A DNA stretch of 6,187 nucleotides. Origin: an uncultured bacterium (GTDB lineage Bacteria; Patescibacteriota; Minisyncoccia; CAIUEV01). Positions 1 through 5,470 of this stretch are shown piece after piece. The stretch covers positions 1 to 6,187 of the forward strand of contig CAIUEV010000132.1 in NCBI GenBank assembly GCA_903898335.1. The letters are read 5' to 3'. Position numbers and translations under genes: made by a program. Every line of letters begins with the position of its first letter. Positions within the stretch are counted from its first letter, which is position 1. The notes beneath the pieces were generated by a model. That model ran no database searches. It was not told the DNA's origin and was given only the letters and a program-made list of their open reading frames with translations.

Positions 1-44
1 GAACGGCCGAACAAATCAAAGCTGATTATGAAGCGACTAAATAG
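1..44 (+). CDS. 3' end of an unidentified protein gene (partial)
   Basis: Reading from position 3, thirteen sense codons give TAEQIKADYEATK and end at a TAG stop (42-44). The composition, charged and rich in Glu, Lys and Ala, resembles the hydrophilic or helical tail of a real bacterial protein. The stop is followed by AT-rich non-coding sequence and then a hairpin terminator, as expected for the end of a gene convergent with rpmG. The fragment is too short to name a family. A second frame, starting at position 1, stays open to a TAA at 76-78, so the frame choice is likely but not certain. Confidence 0.45.
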   Translation, partial: TAEQIKADYEATK

Positions 45-155
45 AGTTTATCTAAAAAACAGTCAGTCTGAAATATAATTTTTTTCTCTTGTTTCTCAAA
101 TATTTTTCTTGAATTAACTATAAAAAATTCCCATATAATTTTCTTAAAGACAATA

Positions 156-181
156 AAAATCCCCGGCCTACCGGGGATTTT
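156..181 (-). terminator. Intrinsic terminator of rpmG, possibly bidirectional
   Basis: A perfect 11-bp inverted repeat (AAAATCCCCGG at 156-166 and CCGGGGATTTT at 171-181) encloses a 4-base loop. Read on the minus strand, the G+C-rich stem runs into ATTTTTATTG, a U-rich tail, 34 bases after the rpmG stop. Read on the plus strand, the stem is followed by ATTTTCAGTTATTTT, so the same hairpin could also end the gene whose tail lies at 1-44. It sits between convergent genes, the usual place for a shared terminator. Confidence 0.85.
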
Positions 182-214
182 CAGTTATTTTAACTCTAAA
201 AAATTGGTGTTTTT

Positions 215-376
215 CTATTTTCCTTCTTTGTGAGGGGTGTGTTTGCGGCAGGAAGGGCAAAATTTAGCCAGCTCAAGTTTCTCTTTGTGCTGTTTTTTAT
301 TCTTTCTGACTCGGTAATTGACTTTCTTGCAGACAGTGCAAGAGAGTTTAACATAGTTATCGGCGATTCTAGACAT
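215..376 (-). CDS. rpmG: Large ribosomal subunit protein bL33
   Basis: This 53-residue protein starts MSRIADNYVKLSCTVCKK and ends HTPHKEGK. The length, the high Lys/Arg content and the order of motifs match bL33, a small protein of the 50S subunit near the E site. Two CxxC pairs are present (Cys13/Cys16 and Cys40/Cys43), so this is the zinc-binding (C+) form and not the cysteine-free form. The ATG at 374-376 is the only sensible start; the bases before it (TTTATCTT) contain no Shine-Dalgarno site. tRNA-Lys ends 24 bases upstream on the same strand and no terminator lies between, so the two are probably co-transcribed. A strong hairpin follows the stop. Confidence 0.95.
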   Translation of the reverse strand: MSRIADNYVKLSCTVCKKVNYRVRKNKKQHKEKLELAKFCPSCRKHTPHKEGK

Positions 377-380
377 AAGA

Positions 381-396
381 TAAATTTATAAATTTA
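381..396. repeat. 16-base perfect AT palindrome between tRNA-Lys and rpmG
   Basis: TAAATTTATAAATTTA is identical to its reverse complement. It fills most of the 24-base spacer between the end of tRNA-Lys and the rpmG start codon. On the minus strand it contains TATAAA (385-390), placed 8 bases before the rpmG ATG, so it might act as a -10 element for a leaderless or very short-leadered rpmG transcript. It could also be a weak hairpin in the tRNA-rpmG precursor. An AT-only palindrome of this length may also arise by chance in such a spacer. Confidence 0.5.
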
Positions 397-400
397 GATT

Positions 401-476
401 TGGTAGGTGCAGAGGGGTTCGAACCCCCGACCAATGGCTTAAAAGGCCACTGCTCTACCAACTGAGCTATGCACCC
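401..476 (-). tRNA. tRNA-Lys (anticodon UUU)
   Basis: The minus strand folds into a complete cloverleaf. The acceptor stem is GGGTGCA with TGCACCT (the first pair is G-U), the D arm contains AGCTCAGTTGGTAGAGC, and the anticodon stem is GTGGC with GCCAT. The 7-base loop is CTTTTAA, giving anticodon TTT at 441-443. The variable loop is TGGTC, and the T arm is GGGGG-TTCGAAC-CCCTC. The discriminator base is A and the 3' CCA is encoded in the DNA (401-403). It decodes AAA and AAG lysine codons. It lies first in a minus-strand unit with rpmG and has a promoter-like sequence upstream. Confidence 0.97.
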
Positions 477-515
477 GAAACAAAGAACTGACCCAAAAGA
501 TTGAGCCTTTTTACC

Positions 516-549
516 CTTATAGCTAATAAGAATATTTGATTTTTGTCAA
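516..549 (-). promoter_or_regulatory. Probable promoter of the tRNA-Lys-rpmG unit
   Basis: The minus strand carries a perfect -35 hexamer TTGACA (544-549). Two -10 candidates follow: TATTAG (523-528, 15-base spacer) and TATAAG (516-521, better hexamer but a 22-base spacer). Either would start transcription 30-40 bases before the mature 5' end of the tRNA, leaving a leader for RNase P to remove. The -35 lies inside a short inverted repeat, TTTTTG-T-CAAAAA (540-552). The spacers are not ideal, so the -35 is the firmer part of this call. Confidence 0.5.
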
Positions 550-580
550 AAAGATAGGAGAAAAAGCGTCTGCAAAAATC

Positions 581-609
581 TTTATTTTTTCGTTATTTCC
601 GCCTAAAAT
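581..609 (+). promoter_or_regulatory. Candidate promoter of yvcK, implying a leaderless mRNA
   Basis: TAAAAT at 604-609 matches the -10 consensus at 5 of 6 positions and ends 6 bases before the yvcK ATG (616). The predicted transcription start would therefore fall on, or within a base or two of, the start codon. The -35 (TTTATT at 581-586, 17-base spacer) is weak. No Shine-Dalgarno site is found in the bases before the ATG, which fits a leaderless transcript but does not prove it. Confidence 0.4.
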
Positions 610-615
610 AGTCCT

Positions 616-1611
616 ATGCAAAAAAAGATTGAAAAAAAACTGAAGGTAGTGACGATAACCGGTGGCAACGGGGGATTTTCTTTGCTTCGAGGTCTAAAAA
701 AATTTGATTGGGACTTGGAAGCGATTGTCCCAATGACTGATGACGGAGGCTCAACAGGCAGATTGCGGCGTGAGCTAGGGGTCTTGCCTCCGGGAGATGT
801 TCGCTATTGTCTTTCGGCCATGTCTAACTTGCCAGGAGATTGGGAAAAAGTACTTAACTATCGCTTTGAGAGCGGCGGCCTTAAGGGCCACACTATCGGT
901 AACTTGATGCTGGCCTCATTGGAAAAATTCAAGGGTGATTTCATCGAGGCGGTGAAAGAAATGGAGAAACTACTATCCGTTAAAGGAAAAATCATTCCTT
1001 CCTCTCTGAACAATACTCAATTGAAAGCCAGACTGGGCAATAAAAAGATTTTGAGCGGTCAGCACTTGATCAATACTAGTCCTCTGATTGAAAAATTCGG
1101 AATTAAAAAAATATTTATTTCTCCTCGACCCAAAGTTAATCCGAGGGCGGTAAAAGCAATAATGACAGCCGATATCGTTTCGATTGGGCCGGGCAATTTC
1201 TATTGCAGTATTCTTCCCAACCTGGCTATTCCGGAAATCAACGAGGCAATAAAAAAAACCAAAGCGCTGGTGGTTTTTAATTGTAATCTGGTTAATCGAG
1301 TCGACCAGACAATCGGCTTTGATTTGGATGATTATGTTTCCTTGGTGCATCGTTATTTGAAATATGATAGAATAAACGTGGCTACGGTAAACAAAACTTT
1401 ACCGATTGGCTGTTGTTCCTATGATTTGGTTACATTTAAACCGGAGAAAAATCCACAAAGAAAATATAAAGTTTATCGTTTTGATTTGGTTGATAAAGAG
1501 GCGTCTAAATTCTCCAGTTCAGATGAAATAGCCTACCTTAGATCACCTTTCAGGCATGATGGCGAAAAGGTTGGGAAAGCTTTAATTAAGATTTTTAAAC
1601 AATTTAAATAG
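616..1611 (+). CDS. yvcK: YvcK/GlmR-family protein (CofD-like, UDP-GlcNAc-binding)
   Basis: A 331-residue cytosolic protein of the CofD/YvcK fold, close to the usual family length. The visible family motifs are the N-terminal nucleotide loop GGNGGFSLLRGL (16-27), DDGGSTGRLRRELG (42-55) with PPGDVRYCLSAMS (58-70), GHTIGNLMLASL (91-102), GPGNFYCSILPNL (191-203), CNLVNRVDQTIGF (223-235) and FRHDGEKVGKAL (312-323). In Bacillus and relatives YvcK binds UDP-GlcNAc and is needed for growth on gluconeogenic carbon sources and for cell-wall precursor supply; that role is inferred here. Two departures from Firmicute proteins are GGNG in place of GGTG, and RVDQT where QxGET is usual. The usual partners rapZ and whiA are absent and an rtcB-like gene follows after 9 bases. 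A CofD-type phospholactate transferase is less likely, because the GHxIGN, GPGxxxxSILPNL and HDG motifs follow YvcK. Confidence 0.88.
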   Translation: MQKKIEKKLKVVTITGGNGGFSLLRGLKKFDWDLEAIVPMTDDGGSTGRLRRELGVLPPGDVRYCLSAMSNLPGDWEKVLNYRFESGGLKGHTIGNLMLASLEKFKGDFIEAVKEMEKLLSVKGKIIPSSLNNTQLKARLGNKKILSGQHLINTSPLIEKFGIKKIFISPRPKVNPRAVKAIMTADIVSIGPGNFYCSILPNLAIPEINEAIKKTKALVVFNCNLVNRVDQTIGFDLDDYVSLVHRYLKYDRINVATVNKTLPIGCCSYDLVTFKPEKNPQRKYKVYRFDLVDKEASKFSSSDEIAYLRSPFRHDGEKVGKALIKIFKQFK

Positions 1612-1620
1612 TATAAACTT

Positions 1621-3111
1621 ATGCAACAAATATCACCCACCCGTTTTCAAATAGAGGAAAAGGTCAAGCTCCCGATAATTTTCAATCTGTCCGAGTCATT
1701 GATGCCGGCTGAAGACGCACTGGAGCAGTTGAGAGGTCTGGCTAACACTGATTCGGTTTTTCATCATGTGGCGGTGTTATCTGATGTTCACACCAAGAAA
1801 GGCAGAAAATGTCCTACCGGAGTAGCGGTGGCCGCCAACAAGATTTTACCTCAGATTATGGACACGGCGCCGAACTGCGGAATGCGAATGTTCTCAACGT
1901 CTCTTTCGGCTTCCGATCTAAGCAAAGAGGATATTGATAGAGTTTTCAAAGAACTGGTTAAAGAAGTACCGACCGAAACATTTTTCGGCGCCCCGATTGA
2001 TTTTCAGACAGTTTACGATATCTGTCGTTTAGGCTCCAAAGGATTAGTTCAAAGAATGGGTAAAAAATATGATTTTCTATCGAATGAAGCGGAAAATACT
2101 TTTGAGGGCGGGAATGAGTTTAGGGAAGATGAGATACCCTCGGAAAGAGAGATTGAATCGGTTATTCCCAAAGTATTTTTAAAAATGGCTCAATATAGGC
2201 TCGGAGTTTTGGGGATGGCGGGCAATCATTTTCTAGACTTAATGAAAGTGGACGAGATTCGTGATGAAAAGAAAGCGGCCGCAATGGGGCTTAAAAAAGA
2301 CCAGCTGGTATTTTTTATGCACACCGGATCGGGTATTCTCGGTCAATATGCCAGTTATTTTTATACTCCCAAAACAGAGGAGCACTTTTTAACCAAGGTA
2401 CTGGTTAATCTGGGGCGGATGACGATTAGAAAAGATTTTCTCACATCTCAAGACATCAAGCAGATTCAGCGCGATTCTCTCGAATTCAGAAAAAAGCCGG
2501 AATTCTATCAGATTGATCCGGAATCAAAGTTGGGTAAAGCTTATTATCTGGCACATCGGGCGGCCGGTAATTTCGGTTATGCCAATCGAGCAATTTTATC
2601 CGCCAAAATAAAAAGAACGGTTGAGAAAGAGCTGGCTGAAAAAATCGATTGGAATTTAATTTATGATATGGGTCACATCGGTGTTAGAAGAGAGAATCAT
2701 TTTGGAGAAGAGGTCTGGGTCCATCGAAACGGTGTCAGCCGTGCCAATGGGCCGATTAAGATGAGAAATCATCCGATTTTTTCACAGACCGGCGAACCTT
2801 GTTTTTTCGCCGGTTCAATGACCACACCCAGCTATCTGGCGGTTGGAACAAATGAAAATGATATAACTTTCTTTTCAGCCAGCCATGGGGCGGGAAAAAC
2901 CAAAAATGTTCCGGGAGAAATTAATAAAAAGCAGTTGATGGAAAAAGTTTCATCCCAAGGGGTTGGTCTTTACAATGCTAAATCCAGTGGTGTAGTCAAA
3001 CAATACAGTGATTTTTACAAAGACATTAATGAAGCAATGGCCGGTATAGAAGCAAATAAAATCGCCACTGCGGTTGCGAAGCTCTCGCCATTGGCTGTTT
3101 TGATGGCCTAA
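1621..3111 (+). CDS. RtcB-like protein (RNA ligase family) with altered active site
   Basis: A 496-residue protein recognisable as RtcB along its whole length. RtcB joins 2',3'-cyclic-phosphate and 5'-OH RNA ends using GTP and manganese, in tRNA splicing or RNA repair. The family motifs seen are SDVHTKKG (54-61), NCGMR (85-89), GNHF (201-204), HTGSG (234-238), NFGYANR (317-323), MGHIGVRRE (350-358), HRNGVSRA (368-375), GSMTTPSY (398-405), SHGAGK (421-426) and a C-terminal KLSPLAVLMA. The metal-binding Cys86, His203, His234 and His352 and the guanylylated His422 are kept. Several canonical residues are not: Ala83 replaces the Asp of DxxC, Gly238 replaces Arg of HSGSRG, Lys426 and Val430 replace the arginines of HGAGRxxxR, and the terminal Lys-Gly is Met-Ala. 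Ligase activity is therefore uncertain, and no gene symbol is given. It starts 9 bases after yvcK and is probably co-transcribed, although TAGTAT just before the ATG could be a private -10 element. Confidence 0.85.
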   Translation: MQQISPTRFQIEEKVKLPIIFNLSESLMPAEDALEQLRGLANTDSVFHHVAVLSDVHTKKGRKCPTGVAVAANKILPQIMDTAPNCGMRMFSTSLSASDLSKEDIDRVFKELVKEVPTETFFGAPIDFQTVYDICRLGSKGLVQRMGKKYDFLSNEAENTFEGGNEFREDEIPSEREIESVIPKVFLKMAQYRLGVLGMAGNHFLDLMKVDEIRDEKKAAAMGLKKDQLVFFMHTGSGILGQYASYFYTPKTEEHFLTKVLVNLGRMTIRKDFLTSQDIKQIQRDSLEFRKKPEFYQIDPESKLGKAYYLAHRAAGNFGYANRAILSAKIKRTVEKELAEKIDWNLIYDMGHIGVRRENHFGEEVWVHRNGVSRANGPIKMRNHPIFSQTGEPCFFAGSMTTPSYLAVGTNENDITFFSASHGAGKTKNVPGEINKKQLMEKVSSQGVGLYNAKSSGVVKQYSDFYKDINEAMAGIEANKIATAVAKLSPLAVLMA

Positions 3112-3117
3112 GCTTGC

Positions 3118-4830
3118 CTAATTACCGATAATATTCGAAAAGAGACTTCCGGATTCCGGGAAAATTATTTCCTTAAGTTTTTTATTTTCTTTGTTATCTC
3201 CCTCTGTGAACCAAAGTTTTTTCTCCCCGCCGTCATAATTGAAGTCAAATATTTCTTTCTCGTTTTTCAAAAAAATAGGCATGTTGCGGCCTTCGCGACC
3301 ATCCAGCTCAACCAAGATAATCTCTTTTTTGCCGGAAACAAAAATATTTTGATAGTCGTAGAACCACTGGATTTTATCAATCTTTTCTTTACCGGAATAG
3401 ACAATTTCTTTTTCGCCGGCTAAGTGTTTGGGCTGAACTTCCCAATCGCGAACGAAATAAACGATGGCTTCATTCTCTGTTTTAAAAAGCAGCTTTTTCC
3501 CGTCATCCGAAAAATAAATATCTGTAACATCGTTTCCTATTTTAGTTATTGGCCCGACGTTATTCTCTTTGAATCGGGTTTCGTCCCAGAGAAAAAGTCG
3601 CTTTTCCCCGTCCAAGATAGCCAATAGTTTGTCTCCGTAAGCGAAAATTTGATATTTCAGTTGAGATTTCATCTCGGTGGCAAAGTCTATTTCCTTTACC
3701 AAGTTGCCGGTTAAACTCATGATTCGAATTTTTCTGTCGTTGGCGGATATGGAGCAAATATAGCTGCCGCAGAAAGCAAAACCGTCGCTATTGTCGGCGA
3801 CGGAAGTCGAAGCGATTAAATTATTCAACTTGCTGTTATCGTTTAAGTTCGCGTTGGCTGTTTTTCTTTGAATCGAGTTTTTATTCTCATTAATATTGGA
3901 ATTATCGTTTGAGTTCAAGTTTAAATTTTCATTGATGTTTGCTAGCGCCTTTGCGCTGGCGAGAGAGGCAATATCTTTTAAGCGAAAACTCAAAATGCTA
4001 CCTTCGCTTAAAACATAGAGATCGCCACCATCATCCCAGGTGTAGTAAAGAGGAGCGCTGTTTATTTTCTTGGTCTCTTTTTCCGTAGCCGATTTGGGGG
4101 TTACTTCTTCTGAGATTTCGTTCTCTGTCTGGGGTAATATCTCCGCTAAATCAATTAAAGGATCGGCTAATTTTTCTGTTTGAAGAAGGGAAATCTTTTC
4201 TTCCTCACCCTTTTTAAAGGAAAAAATCAGCCAGTTATTGTTGTTTGACCATTTGATTTCTCCCGCCTCAAGCGGGAATCTCTCGTTAGCGGTCTCTTTT
4301 TTTATCATATGATCGCCGCTGTCGTCTCTTACATAAAAGGCGAGAAATTCTTCTTCTTTGCTGAAATAGGCCAGTTTACTCTTGTCGGAACTAAAAGCGC
4401 TTTTGGCGACGGATTTTTCCAATACCTCTTTTGGACTTGGGTTGTTTGGGGCCAAACTGACATTCCAAAACTCCGTGGCGATACCCGATCGCACTCGTGT
4501 TTTTTTGATCCAGTCTTGATAACCGTCTTTACTGACCTTTATTTCGTACTCTCCCGGCTTGAGACCGTTTATATTTATCGATTGATTGATAATATCGATT
4601 TGTTTTTTGGCCAATGGTTCGCCGTCAACAAAAACATTAACGTCAAAAGGTGTTGGCTTCAGAACAACTGTTCCGGAGTAAATGAAGATTCCGACCTTGG
4701 GGTCGAAACGATAGCCAAGAGAGTAGAAAATTATGACCGGAGCCACCAGACCCAGTGTGATTAAAAAGATCATAAAAACCAGAACTTTTCGACTCACAAG
4801 AAGCTTGATGCCTTTTTTGGCTTTTTTCAT
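3118..4830 (-). CDS. Membrane-anchored PEGA-domain / beta-propeller-like protein
   Basis: A 570-residue protein of unknown specific function. A basic N-terminus (MKKAKKGIK) leads into one hydrophobic segment (about 16-36), best read as an uncleaved membrane anchor with the rest outside the cytoplasm. Residues 52-128 form a PEGA domain, a small beta-sandwich, with GTVVLKPTPFDVNVFVDGE and LKPGEYEIKVSKDGYQDW as its two recognisable halves. The remainder has repeated segments of the type SSDKSKLAYFS, IKWSNNNNWLIFSF, FSDDGKKLLFKT and IQWFYDYQNIFVSG, resembling blades of a WD40/TolB-like propeller. Between them lies a Glu/Lys/Thr-rich stretch (235-258) and a linker (298-337) in which every second residue is Asn over long runs. 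The protein is last in the recR-efp cluster, 30 bases after efp. It lacks a Shine-Dalgarno site and any enzyme motif that I can see. A surface scaffold or binding role is plausible but inferred. Confidence 0.75.
   Translation of the reverse strand: MKKAKKGIKLLVSRKVLVFMIFLITLGLVAPVIIFYSLGYRFDPKVGIFIYSGTVVLKPTPFDVNVFVDGEPLAKKQIDIINQSININGLKPGEYEIKVSKDGYQDWIKKTRVRSGIATEFWNVSLAPNNPSPKEVLEKSVAKSAFSSDKSKLAYFSKEEEFLAFYVRDDSGDHMIKKETANERFPLEAGEIKWSNNNNWLIFSFKKGEEEKISLLQTEKLADPLIDLAEILPQTENEISEEVTPKSATEKETKKINSAPLYYTWDDGGDLYVLSEGSILSFRLKDIASLASAKALANINENLNLNSNDNSNINENKNSIQRKTANANLNDNSKLNNLIASTSVADNSDGFAFCGSYICSISANDRKIRIMSLTGNLVKEIDFATEMKSQLKYQIFAYGDKLLAILDGEKRLFLWDETRFKENNVGPITKIGNDVTDIYFSDDGKKLLFKTENEAIVYFVRDWEVQPKHLAGEKEIVYSGKEKIDKIQWFYDYQNIFVSGKKEIILVELDGREGRNMPIFLKNEKEIFDFNYDGGEKKLWFTEGDNKENKKLKEIIFPESGSLFSNIIGN
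3835..3939 (-). repeat. Coding region for an alternating x-Asn dipeptide repeat
   Basis: Within the PEGA protein, residues 298-318 have Asn at every even position (NINENLNLNSNDNSNINENKN), and the pattern returns at 325-332 (ANANLNDN). At DNA level, TTATCGTTTAAGTTC (3836-3850) recurs as TTATCGTTTGAGTTC (3902-3916), one mismatch and exactly 66 bases (22 codons) apart. This suggests in-frame duplication of a short unit. The stretch is low-complexity and probably an extended, disordered linker between propeller blades. Confidence 0.75.
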
Positions 4831-4860
4831 GCTAAGAGTAATGATTAAATTAATTTTATT

Positions 4861-5421
4861 TTACTCGGCGCGTTCAACATACTTGAACTCTTCCGTGTTG
4901 ACTCGAAGCAAATCGCCTTCTTTGATGAAAAGAGGGACTGACAAGCTTAGGCCGGTTTCAAGTTTAACTTGTTTGCTGCCACCATCGGCCGTGTTGCCTT
5001 TGAGGGCGGGAGGAGCCTCCACTACACGTAATTCCATCTTAATCGGTAAATCGACGTTGATGGGATTGCCATTAAACATCAGAATATTGACGGTAACACC
5101 TTCTTTAAGAAAAAATATTTTATCTCCCAATTGGTTTTTATCAAGAGAGAATTGCTCGTAAGTACTTTCATCCATGAAGTAATAAGAGCTGCCTTCCGAA
5201 TAAAGAAACTGAGCCTTGTTTAGGGTCGTCTCAATCTCTTTAATGGCCTCACTTCCTTGAAAAGTTTGACTGACGACGCTACCGGTAGCCAAATTTTTTA
5301 TTTTGGTGCGTAAAACGGCGCCACCACGACCGATTTTGCTGTGTTCTCGATAAACAACTTCGTACGGTTGGCCTTCGAATTCAATCTTAGTTCCAACTTT
5401 AACCTCATTCAAGCTCAACAT
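4861..5421 (-). CDS. efp: Translation elongation factor P, arginine-tip variant
   Basis: EF-P binds between the P and E sites of the ribosome and relieves stalling at proline runs. The 186-residue length and three-domain layout are standard: a KOW-like N-domain (about 3-62), then two OB-fold domains (about 67-127 and 130-185). Recognisable parts are VGTKIEFEGQPYEVV, KIKNLATG, SSYYFMDESTYEQ and the C-terminal signature LSVPLFIKEGDLLRVNT. The functional loop reads HSKIGRGGAV, so the tip residue that is lysine in the E. coli and Bacillus proteins is Arg32 here. Arginine at this place is the rhamnosylation target in Pseudomonas-type EF-P, but no earP, epmA or rhamnose gene lies in this window. 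The ATG at 5419-5421 has no Shine-Dalgarno site. recR ends 49 bases upstream, and a TATAAT lies in the gap. Confidence 0.95.
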   Translation of the reverse strand: MLSLNEVKVGTKIEFEGQPYEVVYREHSKIGRGGAVLRTKIKNLATGSVVSQTFQGSEAIKEIETTLNKAQFLYSEGSSYYFMDESTYEQFSLDKNQLGDKIFFLKEGVTVNILMFNGNPINVDLPIKMELRVVEAPPALKGNTADGGSKQVKLETGLSLSVPLFIKEGDLLRVNTEEFKYVERAE

Positions 5422-5463
5422 CGAATTGACTTAAAACTTATTTTCAAAACTTGCTTCGATTCT

Positions 5464-5469
5464 ATTATA
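5464..5469 (-). promoter_or_regulatory. Candidate -10 element upstream of efp
   Basis: A perfect TATAAT on the minus strand lies directly after the recR stop codon (5471-5473) and would start transcription about 35 bases before the efp ATG. No convincing -35 is found at 16-18 bases. TTGAAC (5482-5487) is the nearest match but leaves only a 12-base spacer. It may give efp a promoter of its own within the recR-efp cluster. Confidence 0.35.
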
Positions 5470-5470
5470 T

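Noticed and set aside
45..155. Possible small gene or RNA between the upstream gene tail and the rpmG terminator
   Set aside because: The stretch is AT- and pyrimidine-rich, with no open frame that has a plausible start and composition and no stable hairpin apart from the terminator.
540..552. TTTTTG-T-CAAAAA as an operator or terminator
   Set aside because: The arms are only 6 bp and A/T-rich. It overlaps the -35 of the tRNA promoter and is easily explained by chance in AT-rich DNA.
973..1350. Minus-strand open frame of 125 codons inside yvcK
   Set aside because: It is fully contained in a well-conserved YvcK coding region and its translation shows no family resemblance.
3149..3159. CCGG-ATT-CCGG as a terminator for rtcB
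   Set aside because: The stem is only 4 bp with a 3-base loop, lies inside the PEGA coding sequence, and is not followed by a clean T-run.
4733..5161. Plus-strand open frame of 142 codons, and another at 4309-4764
   Set aside because: Both lie opposite efp and the PEGA gene, and their products look like compositional antisense with no recognisable domain. The minus-strand genes are clear families.
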